48,679 nt of DNA from Gammaproteobacteria bacterium (GCA_029246085.1 JAQWOB010000037.1:1-48679); one strand, 5' to 3'. Positions 26,557-37,080 are shown, counted from the stretch's first letter. Notes: generated from the sequence alone by a model not told the origin. Numbers and translations are program-made.

Positions 26557-27081
26557 ATGATATTAAATTTAAAGATTTTTCTAGATATTCTGATGTTTTC
26601 GCGTGGTCCCCAGGACCTCCCTTCTAGCTCTAACTTATTAAAAGCAATCATATTAATTAATATTATTATTGGCTTAATATCAGTTGATCCTAATACTGGT
26701 TATGCTTTAAGTATTTTCTTCGCAGCCATTTATATACTCGTAACACTTATATTTATAAAACTATGTCTCGGGATCAAAGATAATAATAATGGGACCTCAA
26801 ACTTATATGCCTCTAGGTACACTCAGGTTTCCTCGGGAACGCTAGGCGTTCATGCTCTTGTAGCTTTATTTGCAAGCATAGTTACCATGTATATTTTTAC
26901 AGATGAAAATTCTATAGTATTTATTTTTCTAGCAATTTCATTATATGCTTGGTTTGTAAATGGTCATATATTTAAAAATGCTTTAGATACTACAATGTCG
27001 ATTGGATTAGGAATTTCACTACTTCATAATATTGCATATATATTTATTATAATGGTTTTACTTCAAGTGCTACTCATATGA
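26557..27081 (+). CDS. Unknown membrane protein upstream of mpl
   Basis: The track ORF starts at 26422, inside the methyltransferase gene on the other strand; the ATG at 26557 gives a 174-residue protein MILNLKIFLDILMFSRGPQDLPSS that is more plausible. Five hydrophobic helices are visible (about 27-43, 50-72, 93-112, 118-135 and 150-174). The N-terminal motif with GPQDLPSS resembles small Yip1-like proteins by eye only, and I do not recognise the family. It overlaps mpl by ATGA, so it is translated with it. A role in the envelope is inference from this coupling. Confidence 0.75.
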   Translation: MILNLKIFLDILMFSRGPQDLPSSSNLLKAIILINIIIGLISVDPNTGYALSIFFAAIYILVTLIFIKLCLGIKDNNNGTSNLYASRYTQVSSGTLGVHALVALFASIVTMYIFTDENSIVFIFLAISLYAWFVNGHIFKNALDTTMSIGLGISLLHNIAYIFIIMVLLQVLLI

Positions 27082-28427
27082 AAATACACATTTTAGGAAT
27101 AGGAGGAACATTTATGGCTGGTATAGCAATAATTGCTAAGCAGCTTGGGCATGAAGTTACGGGCTCAGATAAAAATTTATATGATCCAATGAAGTCTGTT
27201 CTGGAAAAAGAAAATATTATTTTTACAGAGGGATATAATCCTAAAATCTTGGATAAAAAATTTGATCTAGTAATTGTTGGGAATGTAATGTCTCGTGGCA
27301 TGGGCATTATAGAGAAATTACTTGAAAAAAATATTAAATATATTTCTGGACCTCAATGGCTCTATGAAAACGTTTTATACAAAAAGAAAGTTATAGCAAT
27401 ATCAGGTACTCATGGTAAAACTACAACATCTTCACTTGTCACATGGATATTAAAGTATGCAAAACTAAATCCATCATATCTTATTGGTGGTCAGCCAATT
27501 AATTTAAATTCACCAGCAAAACTTACTAGTTCAAATTTTTTTATAATAGAAGCGGATGAGTATGATACCTCATTTTTTGATAAAAGATCAAAATATATAC
27601 ATTACCATCCAAATATATTGGTAATAAATAATATTGAGTTTGATCATGCAGATATATTTGAAAATATAGATTCCGTGGTTAAAAACTTCCATCACCTAGT
27701 AAGGATAGTTCCAAAAACTGGGAAAATTATTTATAACTATGATGATAAGAATATTAGAAAGTTAATTAAAAAAGGCATTTGGTCAAAAGAAATTTCTATG
27801 ACATCAAAAAATTATAAAAGTGCTAACTGGTCCCTTTCAAAAAAAGGAAATAGCTTCTTTCTTTCAAAGATAAAAGCAAAAACTTCGAGTTCAAAAATGA
27901 TTGAGTCTAGTCTGCTAGGGATACATAATTATAAAAATATTTCATTAGCAATTTTAGCTTCTATGCAGGCTGGAGTTTCATTCTCCATGTGTATTAATGC
28001 TATAAAAAAGTTTAAAGGTGTTAAAAGAAGAATGGAGAAAGTTGAGAATAAAGGCACGCTTCAAATATATGATGACTTTGCTCATCATCCAACAGAAATT
28101 GAGAGCTCTATTAAATCATTAAAAGAAAATTTTAGAGGGGAAAAAATATTATCAATATGTGAAATAAAATCTCATTCAATGATTTCTGGGACTCATAAAA
28201 AAGACCTTCCTATAGCATTGGGTCACTCACACTATAGTATAATAATTAAACCCCCATTACTGAAATGGACTCTTAGTAGTAAAGATAAAAATTTGTATGT
28301 TGTTGATTCATATGATAAAGCGATTGAGTTTATAAGCAAGATTAGAAATAAAATTGATATTATATTAATAATGAGCAATAAAAGCACAGTTAATCTTCGG
28401 AGTTATATTAAGAATGAAAAAAATTAA
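27078..28427 (+). CDS. mpl: UDP-MurNAc:L-Ala-gamma-D-Glu-meso-DAP ligase
   Basis: Mpl reattaches the tripeptide released during cell-wall turnover to UDP-MurNAc, the recycling shortcut of peptidoglycan synthesis. The 449-residue Mur ligase has the N-terminal GIGGTFMAGIA and TGSDKNLYDPM motifs, the ATP loop SGTHGKTTT, IIEADEYDTSFFD, NNIEFDHADIF and YDDFAHHPTEI, all typical of Mpl. It works together with ampD, found 4 kb away. It overlaps the preceding membrane protein by four bases and msrB by 14. Confidence 0.96.
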   Translation: MKIHILGIGGTFMAGIAIIAKQLGHEVTGSDKNLYDPMKSVLEKENIIFTEGYNPKILDKKFDLVIVGNVMSRGMGIIEKLLEKNIKYISGPQWLYENVLYKKKVIAISGTHGKTTTSSLVTWILKYAKLNPSYLIGGQPINLNSPAKLTSSNFFIIEADEYDTSFFDKRSKYIHYHPNILVINNIEFDHADIFENIDSVVKNFHHLVRIVPKTGKIIYNYDDKNIRKLIKKGIWSKEISMTSKNYKSANWSLSKKGNSFFLSKIKAKTSSSKMIESSLLGIHNYKNISLAILASMQAGVSFSMCINAIKKFKGVKRRMEKVENKGTLQIYDDFAHHPTEIESSIKSLKENFRGEKILSICEIKSHSMISGTHKKDLPIALGHSHYSIIIKPPLLKWTLSSKDKNLYVVDSYDKAIEFISKIRNKIDIILIMSNKSTVNLRSYIKNEKN

Positions 28428-28809
28428 TAAATCAGAATCAGAATGGAAAGAACTTCTTTCTACTAGAGCTTATAATATTACAAGAAAAAAGGGTACAGAA
28501 GCTCCATTTAGTGGCGACCTCTATCTAAATAAAGACAATGGATCTTATCATTGTATTTGTTGTGATAATATTTTATTCCAGTCTAATGAAAAATTTGATT
28601 CCGGAACAGGCTGGCCAAGCTTCTATGATGTGGCCTCTAATATGTCTGTTCATACCAAAACGGATAAATCACTAGGGATGTCTAGGATTGAGGCGCTATG
28701 TATGAATTGTGATGCGCATCTTGGACATGTTTTTGAAGATGGCCCCAAGCCTACTGGAAAAAGATATTGCATTAACTCAGCTTCTCTAAAATTTAATAAT
28801 GAAAAATAA
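28414..28809 (+). CDS. msrB: Peptide-methionine (R)-S-oxide reductase
   Basis: MsrB repairs R-methionine sulfoxide in oxidised proteins. The 131-residue protein has the two zinc-binding Cys pairs (CICCDN and CMNCDAHLGH), the GTGWPSFYD motif and the catalytic cysteine in RYCINSASL. It overlaps mpl by 14 bases and the LON-domain gene by 11 bases, so the three form one operon. Confidence 0.96.
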   Translation: MKKINKSESEWKELLSTRAYNITRKKGTEAPFSGDLYLNKDNGSYHCICCDNILFQSNEKFDSGTGWPSFYDVASNMSVHTKTDKSLGMSRIEALCMNCDAHLGHVFEDGPKPTGKRYCINSASLKFNNEK

Positions 28810-29416
28810 CTTAACACCATTCTTCCCGCTTCAAAGCATAGTTTTGCCAGGTGGTTTATTTCCTTTAAGAATATTTGAAAGAAGATATTTGGATATGGTT
28901 AGAGATTGTATAAAAAATGATACCGGATTTTGTATTACACTAATTAGAAATAATTCTCAAAAGGATTATGTAACAGATATATATAATTATGGGTGTTATG
29001 TAAAAATTGCAGATTGGAATCAGCTAGATGATGGCTTACTAGGTATAACGGTCGAAGGACTAAATAAGATTAAAGTACTAAGTTGTGACTTAGATAGAAC
29101 TAATTTACTTGCTGGGAAAATAGAGAGTCTAGAGCTTGAGAAAGAATATATGATTCCTCAAAAACACTTATTATTATCTAGGTTTTATAAAAAAATATAT
29201 CCGGGAATTAAACATGTTATTAGTTTTAAAAAAGAAAGATATGCCGATGCATCTTGGGTAGGTTTTAGACTAATAGAGTGTTTACCGCTCGACTCTTCTA
29301 CTAAAAATAAATTAATATCTATGGATCATGCTATTGAGAGATTAGATATGCTAAATATGATAATTCAAAAGATATATAAGGCTGAAGTAAAGGAACTAAT
29401 GTCTAGTCAACAGTAA
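28799..29416 (+). CDS. LON substrate-binding domain protein
   Basis: This 205-residue protein has only the N-terminal LON domain (FPLQSIVLPGGLFPLRIFERRYLDMV), without the AAA+ and protease parts of Lon. Such short proteins are common in gammaproteobacteria and their function is not established. It ends the mpl-msrB operon and overlaps the ilvD 3' end on the opposite strand by 14 bases. Confidence 0.88.
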   Translation: MKNNLTPFFPLQSIVLPGGLFPLRIFERRYLDMVRDCIKNDTGFCITLIRNNSQKDYVTDIYNYGCYVKIADWNQLDDGLLGITVEGLNKIKVLSCDLDRTNLLAGKIESLELEKEYMIPQKHLLLSRFYKKIYPGIKHVISFKKERYADASWVGFRLIECLPLDSSTKNKLISMDHAIERLDMLNMIIQKIYKAEVKELMSSQQ

Positions 29417-31070
29417 TGGCTCCCTTATCCGCCTGACTTACTAGCTTCGCATATTTAGATAAAACTCCTGGTATAGTTTTATTACGAGGCTTCTTCCAAT
29501 TACCTGTTCTTTTTTTAATTTCAGCATTAGTAATTTTAATAGATAATTTTTGAGTAATTGAATTAATTTCAATCATATCTCCATTTTTAACAATTGCTAA
29601 AGGGCCTCCAATATATGCTTCTGGGGAAATATGGCCAACTACAAAACCATGGCTTCCTCCAGAAAATCTTCCATCTGTTATTAGCGCAACATCTTTGCCT
29701 AGACCTTTGCCCATTACTGCTGATGTAGGTGATAACATTTCCCTCATTCCAGGACCTCCAACAGGACCTTCATATCTTATGACAATAACAGTACCTTTTT
29801 TAACTTTATCGTTAAGAATATCTTTTAGAGCTTGTTCTTCTGAATTATATACTTTTGCTTTTCCAACGAAGCTGGTTCCCTCTTTCCCAGATATTTTTGC
29901 AACAGAACCTAATGGCGATAAATTACCTTTAAGAATAATCAGGTGTCCATTATCTTTGACTGGAGAATCAAATGGCATTATAATTTTTTGGTTTTTATTA
30001 TAGTGTTTTATATTCTTTAAATTTTGTTTTAGTGTCTTGCCTGTAACAGTTAAGCAGTCACCATGAAGAAGTCCTTTCTCAAGAAGCATTTTCATTAATG
30101 GAGCAACACCACCAATTTCAACCAATTCAGACATTGAATATTTTCCACTTGGCTTAAGATCAGCTAGAACAGGTGTTCTCTTTCCAACAACGTCAAAGTC
30201 ACTTAAATTAATATTAACTCCTGCAGAATTTGCTATAGCTAATAAATGTAGAACAGCATTAGTTGACCCACCTAAAGCCATAACAATGGTTATAGCATTC
30301 TCAAGTGATTTTTTGTTTATAATATCCCTTGGTTTAATATCTTTCTCAACACAAACCATTAAAGCTTTAGCTGAATCTTTGCAATCAGTTTTTTTAGCAT
30401 TAGATATTGCGACCTGCGCAGAACTATTTGTTAAACTCATTCCCAGGGCCTCAATTGCACATGCCATAGTATTCGCAGTATACATGCCTCCACATGATCC
30501 TGGTCCTGGTATTGCTTTTTTTTCGATTGCATTTAATTCTGAATTAGACATCTCCTTATTCGCATTTTTTCCTACAGCTTCAAATACGGAAACAATATCA
30601 ATATTTTTAGATTTATGACTTCCCGGCAAGATTGTTCCTCCGTATACAAAAATAGACGGCCTATTTAATCGGGCCATAGCCATTACACATGCCGGCATGT
30701 TTTTATCACATCCTCCAATTGCTACAAAACCATCAAAACCTTCGCAACCAACGACTGTTTCAATAGAGTCAGCTATAACTTCTCTAGAAACTAATGAGTA
30801 TTTCATTCCTTCGGTTCCCATGGATATGCCATCAGATATAGTTATTGTGTTGAAAATAACAGATTTGCCTCCGTTAGAATCAATTGACTTAGCAGTTACC
30901 GCCGCTAGATCATTTATGTGCATATTACAGGGTGTAACCATGCTCCAGGTTGAAGCAACACCTATCTGTGGTAGCTTAAAATCTTTATCCTTAAAACCCA
31001 CAGCTCTCAACATTGATCTACTTGGAGACCTATCTTTCCCATCTACTACTTTTGAAGAATATTTTCGCAT
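29403..31070 (-). CDS. ilvD: Dihydroxy-acid dehydratase
   Basis: IlvD dehydrates dihydroxy acids in valine, leucine and isoleucine synthesis and carries an Fe-S cluster. The 555-residue protein shows the cluster cysteines in TPCNMH, GGCDKNMPA and GSCGGMYTANTM, and the C-terminal DGRFSGGSHGFVVGHISPEA motif. It lies three bases after rnd on the same strand. Length and motifs are normal. Confidence 0.97.
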   Translation of the reverse strand: MRKYSSKVVDGKDRSPSRSMLRAVGFKDKDFKLPQIGVASTWSMVTPCNMHINDLAAVTAKSIDSNGGKSVIFNTITISDGISMGTEGMKYSLVSREVIADSIETVVGCEGFDGFVAIGGCDKNMPACVMAMARLNRPSIFVYGGTILPGSHKSKNIDIVSVFEAVGKNANKEMSNSELNAIEKKAIPGPGSCGGMYTANTMACAIEALGMSLTNSSAQVAISNAKKTDCKDSAKALMVCVEKDIKPRDIINKKSLENAITIVMALGGSTNAVLHLLAIANSAGVNINLSDFDVVGKRTPVLADLKPSGKYSMSELVEIGGVAPLMKMLLEKGLLHGDCLTVTGKTLKQNLKNIKHYNKNQKIIMPFDSPVKDNGHLIILKGNLSPLGSVAKISGKEGTSFVGKAKVYNSEEQALKDILNDKVKKGTVIVIRYEGPVGGPGMREMLSPTSAVMGKGLGKDVALITDGRFSGGSHGFVVGHISPEAYIGGPLAIVKNGDMIEINSITQKLSIKITNAEIKKRTGNWKKPRNKTIPGVLSKYAKLVSQADKGAITVD

Positions 31071-31073
31071 TAT

Positions 31074-32138
31074 CTATTGTACCAACTTACCAAATATTTT
31101 AAATCTCCAACCTTGTAAAAACCTAATATCTTTCTTTCCTCTTGCAAATAAATCAATATCACGCTTATTTGCAATCAGTGTTGAGGATACCTTGTATTCA
31201 TCACATACAATTTCTAATGTTTGATGACATATATTAACTCTCTTATTATATGTTGATGGGTCAAAATTCTTAAACTCAACTGGAGCTTCATTATACTTTA
31301 ATTCTAAAATAGAAATAATATAATTGATATCTTCATTGCTAGGCTGGTGTTTTAGATTATTCAATATAGCAGTTAATTTATTTGGGCGGGACAAGATTAT
31401 CTTAATTAATTCGCTATCACTGAAAATCCACCTTTTCGGCATGTTATTTTTAATAGCCTTCTCTTCTCTCCATTTGGATAAAATTTTCAAATGATTTAAT
31501 TGTGTCTCAGTTATCTTTGAGGGTAAATTAATTTTTTTCCATGCCATATCTGGATCAGTAACTATATTTTTCTTTTCAAGCTCAAGTCCTTGTTCTTCAA
31601 TAAACCAATCATATCTTTTTAAATTGATTAATTCATTTTTCAATATTTTATATAAATCTATCAAATACTTTACATCATTTCCGGCATATTCAAGCTTGTC
31701 ATCTGAAATAGGTCTTTTCAACCAGTCAGTTCTCCATGACCCTTCTTTAAGTAAAACTGAAAAGTGTCTTTTAACAAGATTTGAATAACTAATACTTATT
31801 GCTGGGTTTAGGAAATTATCAGCTAATTGTGTATCAAATATGTTTTCTGGATAACAATTAAAATAATGATTTAAAACTTCAAGGTCCTGCTTAGAGGAAT
31901 GAATTATTTTTATGATATCTTTATCTCTTAACAAGTCTATAATTGGCTCTTTATCATTTAGCGCAAGAATATCTATACAATAAGTATGATTATTATCGCT
32001 TAATTGCAATAAAGCCAATACAGGATAATAAGTAGATTCTCTAATAAACTCAGTATCCAGGCCTATTGAACTTGAAGACTTCAGCTCTTTGATGATATTT
32101 TGTAGTTTTATATCTGTATTAATTAAAAAATTTGGCAT
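31074..32138 (-). CDS. rnd: Ribonuclease D
   Basis: RNase D is a 3'-5' exonuclease that trims tRNA 3' ends. The 354-residue protein has the DEDDy motifs GLDTEFIRE, HSSKQDLEVL and YAGNDVKYLIDLY, followed by a HRDC domain (LSKWREEKAIKNNMPKRWIF). It precedes ilvD with a three-base gap, and diverges from ampD with a 52-bp spacer. Confidence 0.96.
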   Translation of the reverse strand: MPNFLINTDIKLQNIIKELKSSSSIGLDTEFIRESTYYPVLALLQLSDNNHTYCIDILALNDKEPIIDLLRDKDIIKIIHSSKQDLEVLNHYFNCYPENIFDTQLADNFLNPAISISYSNLVKRHFSVLLKEGSWRTDWLKRPISDDKLEYAGNDVKYLIDLYKILKNELINLKRYDWFIEEQGLELEKKNIVTDPDMAWKKINLPSKITETQLNHLKILSKWREEKAIKNNMPKRWIFSDSELIKIILSRPNKLTAILNNLKHQPSNEDINYIISILELKYNEAPVEFKNFDPSTYNKRVNICHQTLEIVCDEYKVSSTLIANKRDIDLFARGKKDIRFLQGWRFKIFGKLVQ

Positions 32139-32190
32139 AATTAGGAATAGTTAACATGATATCAGCGAATGATGGGTTCTTGTATAAAAA

Positions 32191-32733
32191 ATGCTTAAAA
32201 TTAATATAAATTCACACTTAATCGAAGGTATAATCCATCTTCCCTCTGATAATTATGACCTTAGGCCAAATAATATAGATATTGACACGATAGTCATACA
32301 TTGTATAAGTTTACCAGAAGGCTCTTATGACAATGATAATGTTAGTGATCTATTTACAAACAAGTTAGATGCTACTAAAAACAAATCATTTTCTTCATTA
32401 GAGGGGCTTAGAGTATCATCACATATATTTATCAAGAGGAATGGAGAGATAATCCAGTTTGTTCCGTTTAATATGAGGGCTTGGCATGCAGGAGCATCAA
32501 AACATAAAGGCAGGGAAAATTGTAATGATTTTTCTATTGGGATTGAATTAGAAGGGACATCAAACTCAGTATTTGAAGATGAACAGTACAATAAATTAAA
32601 AGAAATACTTAAATTAATAAAGACTTGTTATCCTAAAATTGTAGAGGAGAATATAATAGGTCATAATAAGGTTGCACCAGGTAGAAAAGAAGATCCAGGG
32701 GTTTTCTTTGACTGGGATAAAATAAAAGGTTAG
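32191..32733 (+). CDS. ampD: 1,6-anhydro-N-acetylmuramyl-L-alanine amidase
   Basis: AmpD is the cytosolic zinc amidase that cleaves the peptide from anhydro-muropeptides during wall recycling. The 180-residue protein has the zinc histidine in TIVIHCIS, AWHAGASKHKGRENCNDFSIGIELEG, and the GHNKVAPGRKEDPG motif with the other ligands. It is followed by ampE after four bases, the usual ampDE pair. Its product peptides are used by Mpl. Confidence 0.96.
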   Translation: MLKININSHLIEGIIHLPSDNYDLRPNNIDIDTIVIHCISLPEGSYDNDNVSDLFTNKLDATKNKSFSSLEGLRVSSHIFIKRNGEIIQFVPFNMRAWHAGASKHKGRENCNDFSIGIELEGTSNSVFEDEQYNKLKEILKLIKTCYPKIVEENIIGHNKVAPGRKEDPGVFFDWDKIKG

Positions 32734-32737
32734 AAAA

Positions 32738-33577
32738 ATGATTACAACTCTACTGATATTCTTTGCTTTGGTTCTTGAATATATTTATGACCCAGTATCA
32801 AATATGAAAAATACTGCTGTCATTGATGCTGCCTTTGGTAGGTTTAGAAATCTTGTAAAAAATCATATCAATAGTAAATATTATATTTACTTATTATTTC
32901 CAATTTCCATAATCATAGTATATTCAATAATAATATATATTGTAGATAATTATTTACATGAGTTCTTTTCGTTTATTATAAATTTAATAGTGCTCGTCTA
33001 TTGTCTTAAACCAAGTGAATTCAATAGTAAAATAGAGGATCTCAAAATTTTACAAGACAGTAAAGAGGGAGATCAGAGGTTTGACTATGTTTTGCCAAGT
33101 TATAACAATAAAGACTTAGTTGACAATATATTTTATAATTCTACAAGAAGCATATTTACTGTATTTTTCTGCTTTCTTATTCTGGGCCCCTCAGGTTCTC
33201 TAGCTTTTATTATTCTCGATAACTATATTTATAGTAAAGAAATTAAAATTGACCAGAAGTCTAAAAAAGGGTTGAGAAATATTATATCTATCATTGAGTA
33301 TATTCCTATAAGACTATGCTCTTTTGCGTTCGCAGTAGTAGCAAATTTTGAACTATGTAGCAGAGCATGGAAGTCTTCAAAAAAACAAAGAAGCTTATAT
33401 GACTTAAATATTACCTTAATAAATACTGTTGGAATATCATCTTATGAGGAACCAGAAAATAACAGTGAAGGAATCCGGGAAGACAAAATAATATTTATCC
33501 AATCTATTATATATAGGACTTTCTTATCATGGTTGAGTTTGACAGGTTTTTTAATTATCAGTGGTGTCTTTCTCTGA
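32738..33577 (+). CDS. ampE: AmpE-like inner-membrane protein
   Basis: This 279-residue membrane protein follows ampD directly and has the AmpE organisation: an N-terminal helix, a second helix near residue 55-75, a region around 140-165 ([22 protein letters not shown]), the ILGPSG segment, and a terminal helix. AmpE is linked to beta-lactamase induction and recently to other envelope signalling roles, but its biochemistry is uncertain. It overlaps queH on the other strand by 27 bases at the 3' ends. Confidence 0.85.
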   Translation: MITTLLIFFALVLEYIYDPVSNMKNTAVIDAAFGRFRNLVKNHINSKYYIYLLFPISIIIVYSIIIYIVDNYLHEFFSFIINLIVLVYCLKPSEFNSKIEDLKILQDSKEGDQRFDYVLPSYNNKDLVDNIFYNSTRSIFTVFFCFLILGPSGSLAFIILDNYIYSKEIKIDQKSKKGLRNIISIIEYIPIRLCSFAFAVVANFELCSRAWKSSKKQRSLYDLNITLINTVGISSYEEPENNSEGIREDKIIFIQSIIYRTFLSWLSLTGFLIISGVFL

Positions 33578-34222
33578 GTGTGAGTAGAATTTTTTCCCAA
33601 TCTCTATCGTTGGTCTTAAGTTTTTCTCTCTCCAAGTATTAGTATCCCTTAATGAATATACGCAACCACAATATTCTTGCATATAAAAACTTTCATCTTT
33701 TGAAACTTCAATCATGCGTTGCGAACCATTCTCTTTTCTCCAGTTATAAGTCCAGTATTCCATACCTTGGAACTTAGAAGCTGCATAAATACCTGATTGA
33801 TTAATTTGATTCATATCTTTCCATCTTGAAATCCCAAGCGTACTTGAGATTATATCAAAACCATTTTGAAACGCATACTCAGCGGTTTTAATAAATCTCA
33901 TATCAAAACATGTAGAGCACCTTTTCCCTCTCTCTGGCTCCATTTCCATCCCTTTTGTCATTTTAAACCAAGTTCTTGGGTTATAATCTGCATCAATAAA
34001 TGAAATATTATGTTTAATAGAAAAAGACATGTTCTCCTCTTTACGAAGAAGGTATTCTTCATGCGGGTGAATATTTGGATTATAAAAATAAACAGTATAG
34101 TTTATATTTGAATCCAGCAATCTTTTCATGATATCACCAGAGCATGGCGCGCAACATGAATGTAATAGTAATTTTTTTTTACCAACTGGTAATGACAAAT
34201 TTTTTAAAATATTTTTACTCAT
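33551..34222 (-). CDS. queH: Epoxyqueuosine reductase QueH
   Basis: QueH reduces epoxyqueuosine in tRNA to queuosine, replacing QueG in many bacteria. The 223-residue protein (DUF208) has the cysteine pairs [22 protein letters not shown] and EYCGCVYS that hold the iron-sulfur cluster and metal. It overlaps tatD by ATGA, and both trail the mcl-mtkAB genes, so it is probably carried along on that transcript without a clear functional link. Confidence 0.95.
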   Translation of the reverse strand: MSKNILKNLSLPVGKKKLLLHSCCAPCSGDIMKRLLDSNINYTVYFYNPNIHPHEEYLLRKEENMSFSIKHNISFIDADYNPRTWFKMTKGMEMEPERGKRCSTCFDMRFIKTAEYAFQNGFDIISSTLGISRWKDMNQINQSGIYAASKFQGMEYWTYNWRKENGSQRMIEVSKDESFYMQEYCGCVYSLRDTNTWREKNLRPTIEIGKKFYSHSEKDTTDN

Positions 34223-35010
34223 ATTGAAAAAAATCTTTTAGTGTTATTAATAGTAATCTCTTTTATATAATTTATATCTTTATTTAAACATTCAGAAATA
34301 CTTTGGGCAACATAATTTAAAAAAGAAGGCTCATTTATGCCATTATTTTTAAATGGAATATTCTTAGGTGTTAAATATGGCGCATCCGTCTCAATCATTA
34401 ATCTATCTTCAGGGATATACTTAATTAAGTCATGTAAGTGTTTCCCTCTATTAAGGTCAGAAATCCAACCTGTTATACCTATATAGCAACCCATATCCAA
34501 GTAAACCTTTAGTTCATTTTTTGTTCCTGTAAAACAATGTACAACGCTTTTTTCAATCTCAAAAATATATTTTTTAAGCATGGCCACAAAGTCATCATGG
34601 GCTTTTCTTTCATGTAAAAAAATAGGTAAACCTGCACTCTTTGCAATTTTCAATTGCTCTTCAAAGCAAAATAATTGCTCTTCTCGCGTCGAGTACTCTC
34701 TATAATAATCAAGACCGCACTCTCCTATCGCTAATACTTTTTTATTCTTACTATATTCTATAATAGAGTTTATATTTTCATGAATAAAGTCTTTTGCATT
34801 ATGTGGGTGAAAACCAACTGTAGTATAAAATATTTCTGGATATGTATTGATTATATCTAATGCTACCTTTGTATCTTTGAGATTAGAAGAAGTAATGATT
34901 GCTCTATGTATATTCTGAACTTTCATATTCTCAACTACTTTATCTATTTGATTATGTAGTTGAGGATGAGTTATGTTAGCTCCTATATCAATAAGGCCTA
35001 ACGTATCCAT
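34219..35010 (-). CDS. tatD: TatD family metal-dependent nuclease
   Basis: TatD proteins are metal-dependent DNases of the amidohydrolase fold. I start it at ATG 35010 (263 residues, [20 protein letters not shown]), four bases after the mtkB stop, rather than at 35049 inside mtkB. The DIGxN-T opening resembles true TatD more than TatD-like YcfH/YjjV. Metal-site motifs are present: [26 protein letters not shown] and [10 protein letters not shown]. Overlaps queH by ATGA. Confidence 0.9.
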   Translation of the reverse strand: MDTLGLIDIGANITHPQLHNQIDKVVENMKVQNIHRAIITSSNLKDTKVALDIINTYPEIFYTTVGFHPHNAKDFIHENINSIIEYSKNKKVLAIGECGLDYYREYSTREEQLFCFEEQLKIAKSAGLPIFLHERKAHDDFVAMLKKYIFEIEKSVVHCFTGTKNELKVYLDMGCYIGITGWISDLNRGKHLHDLIKYIPEDRLMIETDAPYLTPKNIPFKNNGINEPSFLNYVAQSISECLNKDINYIKEITINNTKRFFSI

Positions 35011-35014
35011 ATAG

Positions 35015-35902
35015 TTACAGAGTTTTAAGAACCGCTGCCACTGTATCACCTATAACAGATGGATTCTTGGCAATAGTTATGCCTGCAGCTTCTAAAATTT
35101 CAACTTTATCTGCAGCAGATTCCCCTTTAGAACTAACGATTGCGCCAGCATGCCCCATTCTTTTCCCTTCAGGTGCTGTTAAACCAGCTATATAAGCTAT
35201 AACAGGTTTAGACACATGCTTTTTAGCATACTCAGCTGCCTCAGCTTCTTGTGGTCCACCAATTTCACCAATCATTAAAATAACCTTAGTATCATCATCT
35301 TGTTCAAATTTTGCCAAATGATCTTTGAAGGAACTTCCATTTATTGGATCTCCACCTATTCCAACACTGGTTGATATTCCTATACCAAGATTTTTCATTT
35401 GCTCAGCTGCCTCATAACCTAAAGTGCCTGATCTTCCGATAACCCCGATATTACCTTCTTTATAAATATGACCTGGCATAATGCCTAACATGCATTGTCC
35501 CGGACTTATTACGCCTGCACAATTTGGTCCAACCATAGTCATTCTTTCTTCATTTTTATAACGTCTCATATAACGTTTTACTTTGATCATGTCGTGGGCA
35601 GGTATTCCATCAGTAATTGCCACAAGTGTTTTAATTCCTGCATCAGCTGCTTCCATTGCTGAATCAGCAGCAAAAGCTGGAGGTACAAATAATATACTAC
35701 AATCTGCACCAGTCGCCTTAACAGCTTCTTTAACAGTATTAAAGACAGGTCTCTCAAGATGAGTTTGTCCACCTTTACCAGGTGTTACACCACCTACAAC
35801 ATTAGTTCCATATGCAATCATTTCTTCTGCATGAAAACTTCCTATCTTACCTGTAAATCCTTGTATGATTATTTTTGATTTTTTATTAATTAATATAGCC
35901 AT
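35015..35902 (-). CDS. mtkB: Malate-CoA ligase, alpha (SucD-like) subunit
   Basis: With MtkA this subunit makes malyl-CoA from malate, CoA and ATP. The 295-residue sequence has the SucD fold, GFTGKIGSFHAEEMIAYG, VGPNCAGVISPG, GVIGRSGTLGYEAAEQM and the phosphohistidine in KRMGHAGAIV. Malate thiokinase of Methylobacterium, recalled from memory, matches closely (VKRYMRRY, IGGDPINGSSF, MIGEIGGPQEAEA), which is better than to succinyl-CoA synthetase. Sitting behind mcl and mtkA confirms the assignment by context; succinyl-CoA synthetase remains the alternative. Confidence 0.88.
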   Translation of the reverse strand: MAILINKKSKIIIQGFTGKIGSFHAEEMIAYGTNVVGGVTPGKGGQTHLERPVFNTVKEAVKATGADCSILFVPPAFAADSAMEAADAGIKTLVAITDGIPAHDMIKVKRYMRRYKNEERMTMVGPNCAGVISPGQCMLGIMPGHIYKEGNIGVIGRSGTLGYEAAEQMKNLGIGISTSVGIGGDPINGSSFKDHLAKFEQDDDTKVILMIGEIGGPQEAEAAEYAKKHVSKPVIAYIAGLTAPEGKRMGHAGAIVSSKGESAADKVEILEAAGITIAKNPSVIGDTVAAVLKTL

Positions 35903-35904
35903 TA

Positions 35905-37080
35905 TTATTTATTCTCCAAATCTTTGAGTGCTTCCACAGCTTTATTAGCAGCTTCCTCTAGTGTTGATGCTTCGATATAATTAATTTTACTATCCTTTAG
36001 AATTTTCATACCTTCGTCAACATTTGTTCCTGCAAGTCTAATAACTAATGGTTGTTCAATAGTAATTTGACCCAGCGCATCAACGATACCTTGGGCAACC
36101 CAGTCACATCTATTGATTCCAGCGAAAATATTAATCAAGATGACTTTAACTTTGGGATCTCCAGATATAAGTTTAAATGCTTTGACAAATTTTTCTGGTG
36201 TTGCACCACCACCTACATCTAAGAAGTTTGCAGGCTTACCTCCAGCTAATTGAATCATGTCCATTGATGCCATTGCAAGTCCAGCACCGTTAATAATATT
36301 ACCGATATCACCATCTAGAGCTATGTAATTTAAACCTCTGTCATGAGCATAAGTTTCTTTAGAGTCCTCTTGTGTTTTATCTCTCAGTTCTGCAATATGC
36401 GGAATTCTATATAAAGCATTATCATCAAATGACATCTTACAATCTACTGCGAGAATATGATCATCTCCAGTAAGAACTAGTGGATTAATTTCTACCATTG
36501 TTGCATCTGAATTAGTGAATGCTTTATAGCATCCTAATATCGCTGCTGCACACCTCGATATTGCTTTAGCTTCTAGGCCTAGCGCAAATGCGATTTCTCT
36601 TGCCTGGAAACTCTGCATTCCAACTGCAGCTTCAATTTTTACTCTTATAATTGATTCTGGTTTGTCTTTCGCAATTTCTTCTATGCTCATTCCACCTTCT
36701 GATGAAGCCACAACCATAATGCTTTCTGTGCTTCTATCAAAAACTAGTCCGAGATAATATTCTTTTTTTATATCAGACGCTTCTTCGATATAAATTCTCT
36801 GAACTGTTAAACCTTCTGGTCCAGTTTGATTAGTAACTAAAGTTTTACCGAGTAATGTATTTGCAGCATCAGAAACTTCTTTATGGCTCTTGCAAACAAT
36901 AATTCCTCCGGCTTTGCCTCTAGCTCCAGAATGAATCTGGGCTTTTACTACCCACATATCACCACCAAGCTCTGTTGCTCTATCTTTAGCATTTTCTGGG
37001 CTATATGCTATTCCACCTTTTGGAGTTGCTACTCCAAATTTTGCCAATATTTCTTTTGCTTGATATTCATGTATATTCAT
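35905..37080 (-). CDS. mtkA: Malate-CoA ligase, beta (SucC-like) subunit
   Basis: This is the ATP-grasp subunit of malate thiokinase. The 391-residue protein begins [20 protein letters not shown] and has the nucleotide-binding GARGKAGGI region, [21 protein letters not shown] and [13 protein letters not shown]. The last motif, with INRCDWVA, matches MtkA rather than SucC as I remember them. Start overlaps the mcl stop as TAATG and mtkB follows after two bases, giving equal expression of the two subunits. Confidence 0.88.
   Translation of the reverse strand: MNIHEYQAKEILAKFGVATPKGGIAYSPENAKDRATELGGDMWVVKAQIHSGARGKAGGIIVCKSHKEVSDAANTLLGKTLVTNQTGPEGLTVQRIYIEEASDIKKEYYLGLVFDRSTESIMVVASSEGGMSIEEIAKDKPESIIRVKIEAAVGMQSFQAREIAFALGLEAKAISRCAAAILGCYKAFTNSDATMVEINPLVLTGDDHILAVDCKMSFDDNALYRIPHIAELRDKTQEDSKETYAHDRGLNYIALDGDIGNIINGAGLAMASMDMIQLAGGKPANFLDVGGGATPEKFVKAFKLISGDPKVKVILINIFAGINRCDWVAQGIVDALGQITIEQPLVIRLAGTNVDEGMKILKDSKINYIEASTLEEAANKAVEALKDLENK

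Noticed and set aside
30697-31224. Plus-strand ORF of 175 residues opposite ilvD and rnd
   Set aside because: It lies entirely against two well-supported genes and shows no protein-like pattern, so it is a shadow frame.
35587-35772. Minus-strand ORF of 61 residues within mtkB
   Set aside because: It is Leu/Gln-rich out-of-frame translation of mtkB, a typical shadow.
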